Assembly (NCBI GenBank): GCA_963970005.1
Contig: CAXAMN010029072.1
Coordinates: 443,887-507,886, forward strand
Length of the DNA: 64,000 nucleotides
Reading direction: 5' to 3'
DNA from: Durusdinium trenchii
Taxonomy: Eukaryota; Sar; Dinophyceae; Suessiales; Symbiodiniaceae
Program-made: the position numbers and the translations under genes
In this document: positions 18,698 to 30,083 of the stretch, piece by piece
Layout of the letters: every line of letters starts with the position of its first letter
Position numbering within the stretch: position 1 is the first letter of the stretch
The notes under the pieces: model-generated
Told to the model about the DNA's origin: nothing
The model's database searches: none
Seen by the model: the letters and a program-made list of their open reading frames with translations, nothing else

Positions 18698-19014
18698 ACC
18701 AACAACTGCTTTGTGCCAATGCTCAACACAATGTCCACTGCAATGCTCAATGTAGCAACTTGTGCAATGTTCGGCAATGTGATGAATGCAAGACTTGGTG
18801 CAACTGTTGTATTGTTCCAAGCAACACGCCTTCAGGTCTGTTGTCCAATGCTCAATGCACTGTCCAGCCCAGCGTAGTCGGATTCCGGTTTTGTACGGGC
18901 AACCGAAGACAAGCACAAAACAAAAAAGTAAATTCACGCAGGTGCAAATAGGTGATACACAAAATGAAAATGCCCCAGATCGTCCTATGGCGTCGGCTCG
19001 GGCCTCCGCTACCA
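18698..19014 (-). promoter_or_regulatory. 5' leader of the intact element
   Basis: The region between the 5' LTR and the gag ATG. It has no stop codon in the gag frame, so 110 codons upstream of the ATG are open, reaching back through the primer-binding site into the LTR. In the half nearest gag (about 18710-18865) the pentamer CATTG (element strand) recurs at least eight times, often as GAGCATTG. Such a leader would normally carry the packaging signal; whether it is translated is unknown. Confidence 0.5.
18997..19014 (-). other. Primer-binding site
   Basis: In element orientation, one base after the 5' LTR, it reads TGGTAGCGGAGGCCCGAG. The leading TGG is complementary to a tRNA CCA end, and TGGTAGC matches the 3' end GCTACCA found on eukaryotic initiator tRNA-Met, the primer used by Ty1 and many copia elements. 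The match beyond the first seven bases depends on the host tRNA, which I cannot see. Confidence 0.7.
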
Positions 19015-19015
19015 A

Positions 19016-19112
19016 ATTTGGTAGCACTCGGACCTTTTGCTACTTGAAGGTGCACCTGCGGTGATGTGAAACCTGATGTAAAATGGGACATGGAAACATG
19101 GACAAATGTTCA
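19016..19112 (-). repeat. 5' long terminal repeat (97 bp)
   Basis: Identical to the 3' copy at 9768-9864. At its inner edge the sequence ACCAAATTTGGT (19011-19022) forms a perfect 12-bp palindrome across the LTR and primer-binding-site junction. The promoter must lie here if the element is transcribed in the usual way. Confidence 0.9.
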
Positions 19113-19119
19113 TTCACAT
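19113..19119. repeat. Target-site duplication, right copy
   Basis: TTCACAT, matching 9761-9767. Confidence 0.7.
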
Positions 19120-22100
19120 TCCCTTTGAGGTAGGGGAATTCGTGTGACATATTAATTGACAATTCGATCATTTGACCGGTACCCCTAGTTACCCCCCTGC
19201 TAATTCCTCGGCAGCAGAAGAATGATGCTAGCCATGCTAGCTAGCTGACTTTTTTGAGTACAAGGGATTGGCTTCTCCCCCATATCATCTTGAGTGTGCA
19301 AATTGCAAAAAGAAACAAAATCACCTGTGACAGTCCAGAAGAAGCTTTGCACGAGGCAGCAGAGAGCTCTTGGATCACACTTGCTTGAAACGAAATGGCT
19401 TCAATGCCAAGGTGTCACCGTGCTTCACATCGCAAATCTGCAAGACTGTGTATCAGCAACAACTCTTGGCGACTTAGAATGCCCGCCAAAGAACACCCAG
19501 ACCAAGAATGCACGACTGTACCAACTGCCCACACGTTCCTGAAATAAAAAGGATCTCCCTTGATGGACCAAGTGGAGGTCCCTTCGGGCCTGGGGGCCCC
19601 GCGAGAATTTCTTGACTTCCTGAGCGATGCTGGTCTGTTGTAGGACTTGGCCATCCACCACGAAGTCACCCAGGCGGTCAAGGACCTCACCCGGAGCAAG
19701 ACGACCCATGGAGTACCCGGTGAGAGAGCCTGTGCTTTCACCTCTTCTTTCATGGCATGGAAGATGCAAAAGATATCCTTGAGATCACTTGTGGTGGCCA
19801 ATTCTACCTACTTCTCTACTTTCAGAGAAGGCCAGCCAGTCATTTAGAGCCGAATCGGCGGAGTCGTACACTCCCTGACACTCAGCCACTTACAATCTCA
19901 AGCATTGAGAGGGAAGAACCAAGACAAATCCTCAAGACATATTAGGCCTTGTGTTTATCTCCGACCCGAAAAACGGTCCCAAAAATACCCACTTGGGATG
20001 AAGCCGGATGGAAAATCCAACCAAAAACAAATACTCTGCCAAGCTGTCCAGTGTATGTTGTTGCTGGTTCAGGGACTTGGAGTTTCTACCTTCAGCAAGC
20101 TCCCAATCCGTGGGTTTCAATGACTTTTTCATGGGTTTCCCCGAGGAACACCGGAGGAAGTCTGCTTGATGCTGGGGACCTTTGGGGGGGAAGGCCCGTC
20201 GCGATCGTGAAGGGGAAGGCCCGCGAGTGACCCTGCAACCCAATGAGTCTTTGGTTAACCAACCCAATCCACGTGCAAATTGACATTGTGTTACAGATGA
20301 CTATGACGGCTCCGAGAAAAACACTGAATTGGAGACTTTTTCCAAAGCAATCCACCCAGTCCACCCAGGCCTCCCGCACATCCTCCCCACTCTTCAAGCG
20401 CTGCACACAGCGATGGACCTGAACGAACGTCAGGCGTCTCAGCCGGGCCGAACAGCAGTTGACATTTGCCAAGGATTCTTGCAACGATTAGGTGGTTTGG
20501 CACATTGTAATCAGTCGATTAATTAGGGTGGTTTACCAAGGTAATCGGTAGATTGAGGTGGTTGTTTGGCACATTTTGCCCAGGATTCTTGCAACGAAGT
20601 TCACTGCTAAGCCGGTCATTGGGAGAGTCAATGTGAGCAGCTTCGAAAACCGCCTATACTGTTTTTAATTCCTGATTTATTGTACGTATATTTTCTTATT
20701 ACTTCGCAGGGGCGTTCGCAGAGTCTTCGCGACCTGTGTTTTTGGCTTGGCGAAAGCATTTGATTTTACAATGTGTGCGCTTTTCATCATAGAGGTGTTT
20801 GAAGTTCCTCGTGCGAACCCACCACTATATAATGAGATACGCGTTCAGCATCGAGGTCAGCTGCTCAGTGCCGGGATCCAAAGACTTGGTGTTTCAAGGC
20901 CTTTTGCTCACGTCGTGAAATGTCTAAGGTTGGGAAATTGTTGAACTCACAGATTGGTGCTGCTTTGCAACGTGTCTAGTGGTGGGATGTAGAGATGACT
21001 GCGGTAGTAGCTGCATGTGATTCAAGTGAGTTGAGTGGCGAAATGGCTTTCCTCATGGACACGAAAACGAATGAAAAGGGGTGATCAAAGGAGCTACCGT
21101 CTGGATTCTAAGAGAATCGGGTAATTGGACCGTCAACCTCGGTATATCCTTGTGTGACTCTAAGTGGGCAATTCTCACTGCAAGAGCCAGCTTTTGGTTA
21201 GAGAACTCCGAAAGAGCCCCTACATGGCTATCCCAATATGGCTGCAGCCCGACTACTCCTCAACTGCGCAGGGGCCACCCGCCTCAACGATGGTGCGTTT
21301 GCGGAAGAGGCCGGAATGCAGAAAGGGGCCCGGAGGCGGCAGATCCAGGTCCCCAGCCATGGTGCCAAGGTGCTCAGGTGATGAATGAGTTTGAACCCAT
21401 GTGAGGAATGGTGGAGTCTAGCTTGGCATGGGGAAAGGAAAATGCATCGATTCTGCGATTCTGCCTCCTCAAAAAGGTGATCTAACTAGGCACCTACAGT
21501 ACAAAAGAAGGCCCAGAAGGTGGAGGTCAGGCACCCCACTTGGCTGCAAGTCTCACAAGGATGCAGCGGAGACCTACCCAGGTGTCGGTTCGGTTCCTCG
21601 CTACATGGTGGACGACCCTCGGGCTCCAAACGACCCATTCCCACTGCCAGCTTGGCAGCATCGACCGACCGGGAGGAGGTTCCAGGTTCGGTTGCGACTG
21701 GAGGGGAGGTGACATCCCAAAACTGATGGCTTGTCAGGCACGTCCACAGTAGTTTTGTGTCCATTTGGAGACTGCTGGTTTTTTGCCGAAGAAGCCTCAA
21801 AAGGGACACCATGCTGTCGAGGGGGCGAGGTGTCATGCCTTCATGTGTGCAATTGTAAGCTGAGCCAGGCGGTATGGAATGCAAATGATCAGGCTGTGCC
21901 AATGTAGCCGCAGCCAATCCTTGATTTTCCACGCATCACTCTCCCTGAAATCTCTAGTTGGCTTCATCCTGATGGGTGTTTGGGAACCCCGAAGAAGGCC
22001 AACTTGAGACCTATTTCACGGGCCTGATGTGGATGAATTCAGCATCGTCCAACCAGCCCAAAAACACGCACTCGGGTAAACGTAAGGACTAGGGGAAACT

Positions 22101-22330
22101 ATGGCTAGATATAGCGGTGTTCCATGTTGGAATGAAGTGCTTTTGCTTCCCTTTTTGTTCATCAATATATATATATATATACACTGTAAATGAATCTTTC
22201 TCGTGTTTTCGTATCTGCAGTATGGAACCGTCGCCCTGGAGCCTGTCCAACCATCTGAGGTGTGTTGGAGAATAGAACAAACAACCAAAAACCAATGGGC
22301 TTTGCATTGGCTTGCCATATTTGAGCAATT
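19120..22330. other. Unique sequence with no assignable gene
   Basis: Frames are short on both strands. The best coding-like run is on the minus strand at about 19740-19560 (GRLAPGEVLDRLGDFVVDG, then VLQQTSIAQEVKKF), possibly an exon. A 27-bp near-direct repeat built around AGGATTCTTGCAACGA occurs at 20461-20487 and 20571-20597, 110 bp apart. An AT dinucleotide run lies at 22164-22182. I recognise nothing else. Confidence 0.4.
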
Positions 22331-22670
22331 GCTATTAGGTTGGAGGCCACGCTATCAGGTTGCAGGCCATCGCTATTAGGTTGGAGGCCATCGCTATTAG
22401 GTTGGAGGCCATCGCTATTGGGTTGGAGGCCACTGCTATCGGTTGGAGGCCATTGCTATTGGGTTGGAGGCCACTGCTATCGGTTGGAGGCCATTGCTAG
22501 TAGGTTGGAGGCCATTGCTATTAGGTTGGAGGCCATTGCTATTAGGTTGGAGGCCATTGCTATTAGGTTGGAGGCCATCCCAATTTGGTTGGAGGCCATC
22601 CCAATTTGGTTGGAGGCCATCGCTATTAGGTTGGAGGCCATCGCTATTAGGTTGGAGGCCATTGCTATTA
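22331..22670 (+). repeat. 21-bp tandem array, about 16 copies
   Basis: The consensus unit is GGTTGGAGGCCATCGCTATT plus A. Units vary at one to three positions. Because 21 is a multiple of three, several frames are open throughout on both strands (LEAIAIR and GWRPSLL on plus, MASNLIA on minus). The same unit forms a second array at 31511-31893 and occurs in short clusters at 44406, 46177, 52381 and 26573. I treat the long frames here as by-products of the repeat. Confidence 0.95.
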
Positions 22671-23711
22671 CACTTGAACTTCTCATCTTTTTGAGCTTCT
22701 CAGAGTGAACTCATGCGGCTTTGCATGAGCGAATATCAGCCTGGTGGTACAGTGCATAAGGTGCCCAGATGGGCACAATTAGAACCAAGGAGCGAACACA
22801 GCAAATCCACAAAGAGTCACTGCAGTTTCCTGCTACATACACATGCGAAATCTCACCAAACCTTATCTGAAATATGCATCGAAAAATTTGAAACATCATG
22901 AAACAGACTCCTCCAAACATATCCAAACCATCATTCATGGGCAAATTGGACACTCCAAGGAGATCGTTCGGACAAATTCAAACAGGATGATCACTGGATT
23001 TGCTGGCCTTGGCCTATGGGCAGGGCCCCAGTGTTTGAGAGCCCTGCATGGTTTGCGCAGCATTTTGCCGCGCCGCTGCGAAGACCACTGGGATCTTCGC
23101 CGCCCTGCTACTGGCTCCAACGCATACGCAGACACATCGAAGGGTTCGAAAGGTTCGTTTGCCGGTTCGAGTGGTGATTTAGCTAGAACAAACTAGCGAG
23201 GTAGGGCAGGCCCTCTTCCTTAACGATGAGCCCACAGACCGAGTGGTGGATTGTTTTTCTTGGAGATTTGCAAATTACAGACTGGCTTGGTCACCTGGGT
23301 CTGACGGCCTGGAGTTGTTCACAAAGAAACCAGTTTCTCATAGAGGAGGTGGTGTCCGAAAGACCGCGCGTGACGATCTAAGGCAATCAACTCTTTTTTT
23401 GAAAGTCCACAAACATGTGAATGTTCAGCAGAGATTTCCGGCCTTTTTTAGTGAACCTTCGAGACTGTAATGGACAAAGGACACCGCCAAGATACCTTGA
23501 GAGACCATTTTCTCGTGGGAGGATCGGAGGATCTCTCAATCGTGGAAAAAACCGTAGCTCACCCTTCTTCCAGAAGAAAAGAGATGATCCGAACCTTTTG
23601 CATTGGCTCAGGTGACCTGTGTACCCACACCATCCCACACCTACCCACACCCACAAGATAGGGCTTTCAAGAAGCTCTTGTTATGATTCATACGGTAACC
23701 AAAGCATATGA
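22671..23711. other. Unique sequence with no assignable gene
   Basis: No recognisable domain on either strand. A minor purine-rich segment lies at about 23520-23600. Confidence 0.4.
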
Positions 23712-23803
23712 ACAAGAAGCTACTAGGGGCTCCTGGCATCGCTACTAGGAGCAAGGATGCTACGTTCGGGACTCCTGGCCTTACTACTAGAAGCAAGGAC
23801 GCT
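23712..23803 (+). repeat. Dispersed LLGAPG repeat, two units
   Basis: Two adjacent units of about 40 bp: GCTACTAGGGGCTCCTGGCA followed by TCGCTACTAGGAGCAAGGAT, then a diverged second unit ending in AAGCAAGGAC. Related copies are at 26856, 27903, 41474, 55241, 61202 and 62399. Confidence 0.85.
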
Positions 23804-23980
23804 TAGCCTGAATCGTTGGGGTCCGACTAGGGGGTTCGCAACCTTTCAGGCCTCGTTCGTGAACATCTACCAGTTCTGGACTGTGCACCCCCAAATGCAA
23901 CAAAATGGACTAGTATATGGTTGGGAAGGTTGCTTGCTTCTTCATTTTGGTGTTTTGTTGTGGCAAACATCTGGCACATA

Positions 23981-24070
23981 TACCCTCTGACTCACTAACA
24001 TCGAAGTGGAAAATGGTCCCTTGGAAGACTACTGGGGTGTTCCACTTCCATGTTAGTGAGTCAGAGTGTA
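23981..24070. repeat. 31-bp inverted repeat with 28-nt loop
   Basis: Arms 23981-24011 and 24040-24070 are complementary at 29 of 31 positions, separated by 28 nt. Transcribed from either strand this would fold into a long, nearly perfect hairpin. It could be a foldback element relic or a small-RNA precursor; the sequence alone does not decide. Confidence 0.85.
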
Positions 24071-26855
24071 ATTTGAAAGCCTTTCATCTGCCCAAGTAGC
24101 GTGGAGCACCAAATGTCGATTCGTCTAAACATGCATGGCTCGCTGCCTCCGCCGAGAACGACTCGATGCTTTTGTATGCATGGTACTCTGCTGGAGACGC
24201 ATGGTACGCTGAAAAGGGTGTGGAATCAAAACAACACGCCACAAGTGCCACAAGACCTTCAAATCCATTGAGAGTAAGTGAAGATTGGTCTGTCTCTTTT
24301 TAGATTTGGACATCTGGAATCATCTTATGTCTATAGTCCCACAAGACCTTCATCGTCGCATTGTTGTGACCGTGCCACAACGGTTGCAACGTTCTTTCAA
24401 CATGGCCTTTCCTCTAAACATAACCTCCGCAAACCTAGAGTGGTTTGCAAGTATATCCACCGTTCCCGTCCCACTCACGCACACTTTGATACCTCGAAAA
24501 GCCAAAAAAACACCTGCTGCTGTCAAGTGTTTGTTCCGCTACTTGACAAAAGGAACACCGTGAATCTGCAGAAGGAAGAAAAATGAATCCACCCACACTC
24601 CTCAGACTTCAAAGAATATCCACCATGAACATCCATGAATGAACCAATTCGTCAAGAACATAGATGGCACCAACCCACCAGGTAGTCTCTTTTTTTGAAG
24701 AGACCGAGCTCGCCCTGGCGCGTTCGAGCGAGCTCCCACGGTTCAGAGCTCAGCCGGGGTTCAGGGACCGTTGTCTTTGGAGAACTGGGACCGTCCAGAC
24801 CGTCCGACTGGCCCCAGACCGTGGAGGCCTCAGCGATCGTTGCGCAGCTGCGCGATCGCTGCGCTGATCGCTGTCATTTCGCCTGGCGATGTCTGGCTGC
24901 GGAGGACGGGACAGCAAGCTGAAGATGATGTCAGACACTCAGGTGTTGGGTGTGGTAGTGGAGGGAGTGTTGGAGGAAGTGTAGGCTGAAAGTGTGGGAC
25001 AAGGGTCACACCAAGCACATCTGTCACCATCTGGTCCGATTCCTTGAAGAAGACTCTGCTCGGATGTCAAAGACGTCGGAAGACAGACCAGGTGACCCTG
25101 TTGCAGACGTCCATTCTCATTTAACGGGATGCAGGGGCTGATGAGATCATTCAGTGGGTCACACCAACAGGCATGCAGCTTACGAAGGTCAATGGCCTGG
25201 AAAAGAACTGTACAAGATCAATCAAGATCAAATACCATCAAATACCCTCTTGCAAGCCACGATATACCCACTCACACCCACCCATGCACGGTTTGTGTAT
25301 TAAACCAACCGCCTGCATAAACCGTCGGAAGCGAGTTTCTTCAGCAATAGCTCCCTGATTGCTCCTGGCCCAAAGAGGTCGACACACGGGTGGAAGGCCC
25401 GACATGGCCCAGTTCGGCCCATCCGAAGGGCGAACTGGAGAAATCCATCATGGCTTTTCTCGATCGAAACTCCTTGTTTGGGTGGACTGTTCTTTGTGGC
25501 CCCCGCTTGGTTCGTTTTGGTTGGCCCAGGCGTCCAAATCCACCATCACGAGGAATTTTAAGACCCAGTTGCGCGGCAGGCCCACATATATAATCACTCA
25601 TAATCCAAGATCTGGTAGACCACCCTTCTCTTCCAAGGGTTCAGAGCTTCCGATGCCCAAGTGGTTTGCTGAAATTATGAGCGGTGACCAACGAAGCTGT
25701 CCAAAACTTGACGGGAAACTGAGTCTAAGATGAACATGACACTGAACATGACACTCATGATTTAGATTACCCTCTGAAGACCACAAAGGCTCATTCAGGG
25801 ACTCAATGGACCATGGATGTGGAGAAATGACACTGGTGCACTCAATGAACCATCTCTGGCAAGATCAAGCCCTCCTGTTGCAGCTCAACTCCTTGATCCA
25901 CCTCTTTCGACTGAAACACATGCGTCTCTTGCTTCTGCAACCACCAAGCATCAGCCATCACTAACCATCACTGTCCTCACGAGCTGTCGCCACTCCGCTT
26001 GTCCTCAATGTACCACCCCCATCCACCACTACCCTGACAGGCCCTGACCCCCAACAATATGGTCGGGTGCCACGGCACCAGATGAGTCTGATGGACCCTT
26101 AGCTGCGAGCTGCTGCTTCCATCGCCCACCCCCGCCGTCCTGGGGTCACATGGCTCTCCGGTGTGGAAGGTCAGGTTGGTGGTTTGAAACCTGGCCGCGC
26201 AGAGTCCGAAACCGGAGCCTTTACGGAGCTGGAGGTCTGTGGGAGGGGGGGGGACCATCTGTTGCGGTATGCAGCCAATGGCTTTGCAACCGGGTGATTC
26301 CAATGACTTCGAACTTCAGCCCTCCCCTTGAATGCACAGGAGCACCACTTTTGGGCTGAAATGACCCTTCCCACATGGTCACGACATGGGCATGCCTGCA
26401 GAGAGGGTGCGAAGTTCATTCGGAACCTCAGGAGGGATGCTCCACTGGGATTTGTCTATTCATGGTGCTGCTTGCAGCATGTCGAATCAATCCTGTGGAC
26501 TCGCCGCGAAGAGGTTCACCACTCAGAAGAGGTTCACCCTCCACCGGTCCAGAGGCCTCCACCGGTCCTAGCGATGGCCTCCAACCTGGAAAGCTTTCTT
26601 GTTTTACACCTATTCCTGCTGAAGCTCAAGAGGTTCACCTGGGCCCTAGAGTCTTTAGAGTAGTAGGATCTGTAGGTAGATTGACCACCGGCACACCGCA
26701 TGCGACGTTTCTCACCACCGGCCTCCTCTTGTGACAGGTGTGGATGCCATCATTGAACTCGATGGTTGATGCATTTTTGTACGGCACTGGCGCATCATCC
26801 ACCTGGCCATGTTCGCCGTAGTTCCACCCAAAGGAAACGTTCTTCCTTTGACACT
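24071..26855. other. Unique sequence with no assignable gene
   Basis: The stretch 24690-24910 is GC-rich and full of small palindromes, the clearest with 9-bp arms CAGCGATCG/CGATCGCTG at 24831-24839 and 24853-24861. One single 21-bp repeat unit, in inverse orientation, lies at 26573-26593. No frame carries a recognisable domain. Confidence 0.4.
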
Positions 26856-26937
26856 AACAAGAAGCTACGATCGGGGCTCCTGGCCTTACTACTAGGAGCA
26901 AGGACGCTACTAGGGGCTCCTGGCATCGCTACGAACG
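26856..26937 (+). repeat. Dispersed LLGAPG repeat, two units
   Basis: Same family as 23712-23803, here with the units in the other order: the form ending CTTACTACTAGGAGCAAGGA comes first, then CTACTAGGGGCTCCTGGCAT. Confidence 0.85.
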
Positions 26938-27426
26938 GAGCATTCTTACTACTGGTTCAGTGGACCAATGTCACCAGACCCACAGCCGACCGTGGCGCAT
27001 CGAAGCATCAAAGCACCCGGACCTCCCAGAGAGGTCTTTGCCATGGACCCGCGATTGAAAAGCTGCATGCGAAACTGCAGATAACTGCGGTTTCGCAGAT
27101 CGCGTGGTTTGGTTCATCGATATCCATTCCATTCTTCTCGATGAATGCTATCAGTGGCCCCGGCTCGGAACACCAGCAGCAGGTCTTGTTCTTCAGGGTG
27201 GATGGCTCAAAAAGCCATGTGTTTCAAGGCTCCCTATCCAAAATAGTCTTTTCTTGCCCCGACCTTGTTTGGGGTGTAGGCCTGAAGAGACCCCCACAAA
27301 ATATACCTGCTGGAGGAGAGCACTCTCAATGCATGAAAGAATATTAAGCGAAGAAAGGTGTATGTCCACGCCAAAAATCGATACAAATACCCCCCAAAAT
27401 ACAACCCTACTACCCACCGACTTCAC

Positions 27427-27660
27427 CTAGACCTCGCATGACCTTGCCCTGAATCGACGGCCCCACCCCATCTTCGCCAGCCGAGGTGCTGCGAGGCGCG
27501 ATCGAAAGGCATTGGGGTTGTAAGGCATCAAGGGCTTCCTGCGGCGAAGGCATCCACGGGATCGCGGTCGATTCGGAGGCATCTCCTCGGTCTTTTGGAT
27601 GGCACACTCGGATGCTCGGATGAATGAAGTGAGGAAGGTCATTGGAGTCGTGGGTGGCAA
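27427..27660 (-). CDS. Hypothetical coding patch, basic protein fragment
   Basis: A 77-codon minus-strand frame with protein-like composition: MTFLTSFIRASECAIQKTEE, then a very basic stretch (RPRSRGCLRRRKP) and LAKMGWGRRFRARSCEV before a stop. I recognise no family. The other minus-strand frame of the same stretch is also open but less protein-like. It may be a last exon of a spliced gene. Confidence 0.22.
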   Translation of the reverse strand: MPPTTPMTFLTSFIRASECAIQKTEEMPPNRPRSRGCLRRRKPLMPYNPNAFRSRLAAPRLAKMGWGRRFRARSCEV

Positions 27661-27902
27661 GCTATGGTCGAGTCCTGTCTACAGCTTGGCTGTAGATTGG
27701 GATGCTCAGGCTCGGCCGGCTGGCAGCGAGCTAAAAAACACGGTAAGACGGTGGGTGGTGTTTGTTCTTGTGGGGATACTTCCCGACAAGTCCTTTTTGG
27801 AGGGATGTATCCCTCCTTGGAATCGAGTCGACCCTGTCCCTGTGAAGAGTGGCTTTAAACTGACAAAAGTCTGCCAAAAGAAATGCCAGGAAAAAAAATC
27901 AA

Positions 27903-27949
27903 GGGCATCGCTACTAGTAACAAGGGCCTTACTACTGGTAGCAAGGAGC
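27903..27949 (+). repeat. Dispersed LLGAPG-type repeat fragment
   Basis: Short related form: GCATCGCTACTAGTAACAAG followed by GGCCTTACTACTGGTAGCAA. Confidence 0.7.
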
Positions 27950-28100
27950 TCCTTTTTTAAGAGAAGAACAAACTCTTGCTTAAGCTCTTGCTACAACCTG
28001 TTCCTCCAGGTCCTCCCCGGTCCTTCCCGATCTTCACTTCGTACTCCCAACTCCTCCCCCTCTCACCGGTGAAGGCACCTCTCCATTGAGGCATAGCAGT

Positions 28101-28442
28101 ATGGCATCTCTCGATATTGGGCTGCCTGCGTGGAAGATCTGCGAAGTTCCCGGCCGCTCTTACCGGGGATCTGGATCAGCACCGGCGAACCTAAAGAAGC
28201 TCATCACCATAAATGGAACGAAGTGGTTTTTGGACCAAGTACTGAAAAGGCGACTGAACCAGCCACGAAGTGAAGGAGAGGAACTAGTGCCAGGGGTGTT
28301 TTGGTTCCAGACAGGTCATAATATGACAGTCATATGCGGAAAAGTGTGGTTGCTTTTGATCTACCTGAGGACAGCAACACCGCGACAAGCCGGCACATTC
28401 ACTTTGAAGCTGAATTGCAATGCATCACTTGTGAAACAATAG
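28101..28442 (+). CDS. Hypothetical ORF, 113 codons
   Basis: From an ATG at 28101 the frame gives MASLDIGLPAWKICEVPG, KKLITINGTKWFLDQVLKRR and GEELVPGVFWFQTG. The composition is plausible for a soluble protein, but there is no known motif and no support from neighbours. It may be chance. Confidence 0.2.
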   Translation: MASLDIGLPAWKICEVPGRSYRGSGSAPANLKKLITINGTKWFLDQVLKRRLNQPRSEGEELVPGVFWFQTGHNMTVICGKVWLLLIYLRTATPRQAGTFTLKLNCNASLVKQ

Positions 28443-30083
28443 TCTGCAAGACAAGGTAATGCATCTGTGACGTTCGTAAATCAATCTCAACAATACTGCT
28501 GGACCTGTAGCAAGTAACCGCTCAGCATCCTCTTTCCGTGTAGAGCCTCCATTACAGCATTGTGCGTCTATATTTTGCATCCTTGTTTGTTGGCTTTTCT
28601 CATATCACAAAAGTGTCCGAGGGGTAGAAGCATGGCCCTTCAAGTTACTGCTCGCAAGACATGTGGGTGCGTATTGGAATGGAGACCCTCCAACCAGCGG
28701 GTTTCTTGAGGTTGTTGGTCTATTTGTCGTCTAACCAGGCTTGTAACAGGAGGTCTGCTTGTGAGGTCTAGTCTAACCCACAGCCACTTTGTGCGGTGAA
28801 ACTTCCGTGAAACAGCTGTGACCCTCAGAGTAGGGTCATCCCCATCAAGGCGGCCGAACCTAAGACCGTGGGTTCGGCGATGTCAAGCTGTTTGGTGGGC
28901 TTGATGGGGAAAGAAAGACAGCCTGTGGACATTTCGATAAGATGGAAGGAATGTTTGGAGAAACGATCCTGATTGACATATTGCGAAAGCATTTCTCGAA
29001 GAAATGATCTTTGGAATAGGACGTTCTTGGACTTCAAAGCTCAGTCGGTCAGGTTTTTCTCTTGATCTTCTGGGCATACCATGATCAGAATCAACAACTG
29101 CTACACTTGTCTTGAATTTGTTGATGGTCAAACTGCAGCGGACGGAGAACAAAAATGCTCGGACGGAGAGCCGTAGGTCACTGCAGAACTGCAGATCCAA
29201 GTCGGCCAGTTGCTGCGATCAACGCCCGGCCCCTGTGGTCCCCAGCAGCGGATATGGTTGTTTTTGCAACAATGGCATAATCAAAACCGATGCTGCCTTT
29301 GCTCCTGTGCTATTTTTTGTGGAGTCCATGCCTCCTGCACCCCAAGCGTCATTCCGTAGTCCTTTTCTTGATTGAGCATTCTGTTGGTCTGGTGGCTAGC
29401 TACTTGCCAGTGATACGGTCAGGATCGTAGATCCGACGAGTGACAGGTGCACCCACCCGAAACGATCCGAGCAACTCCACCAAGCGAGTTCGCGCTCACA
29501 TGAAAAAGCACTGCCGTGTGGGTTAATGAGAATCACAACTCAACCAGAGGAGACTGGAGCTCCTGGAGCTCATTCGTTGCTCAGCATCGTTCAGATCGGA
29601 TGAGCCCACGTTCACCTGCGGGGCAGGAATCCGTGAGGAAAGCAGGAAAGTGCGGAGCCTACGTTCAAAGGCTTTATGGCCAAGAATCGGCCACTTGAGC
29701 ATTGCAAACCACCCACTCTAAACGTGTCCATGTTCCATATGATGCTCTTCTGCTTTCACCAAGTGGTACTAACCTCGTGAAAGATGCCTTACTTGCAGCA
29801 CGCAGTAGATCCAGCTAATATATAGTTCCTATTTGCAAAGCAATACAACCTTGAAGCTGCTAAAGCCAGGATGGATCTGGATCAAACAATGGGACATCCA
29901 AACATGTGGACAATGAACCACCAATTGACCAATAACATGGCAGATGGAGATTGCCTCATGTTGGCCGTCATCCTGCATCCCCTTTCCATAAAATCTGTAG
30001 AATTTCAACATCATTTCAGCAGTTGGACGGATATGATTACGGATCCATCCGGACATCATGGATTCACCCGGACGGGTGGCGCC
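28443..30083. other. Unique sequence with no assignable gene
   Basis: No recognisable coding or structural feature; stops are frequent in all frames. Confidence 0.4.

Larger units (their letters stand above)
9768..19112 (-). mobile_element. Intact Ty1/copia-type LTR retrotransposon, 9.3 kb
   Basis: All structural parts are present on the minus strand: a 5' LTR at 19016-19112, a primer-binding site beginning one base inside it, a leader, a single 2935-codon gag-pol frame, a purine-rich tract at 9865-9882, and a 3' LTR at 9768-9864. The two 97-bp terminal repeats are identical (the identity extends to 100 bp, the last three being shared by chance). The same seven bases flank both ends. Integrase precedes reverse transcriptase, the copia order. 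Identical LTRs and the absence of any stop or frameshift point to a recent insertion and possible activity. The terminal repeats are unusually short for a full-length element. Confidence 0.93.

Noticed and set aside
18698-19027. Starting the polyprotein at the upstream GTG (19025-19027)
   Set aside because: That start lies in the LTR and would require translating the primer-binding site; the first ATG at 18697 is the conservative choice. The open leader is reported as a finding instead.
22331-22670. CRISPR array
   Set aside because: Units are contiguous without unique spacers, and the genome is eukaryotic.
22331-22708. Protein of about 120 residues of RLEAIAI repeats
   Set aside because: It is the translation of a 21-bp tandem array, open on both strands by unit length.
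26766-27347. 193-residue plus-strand ORF
   Set aside because: Part of it is the dispersed repeat and the rest has no motif; likely chance.
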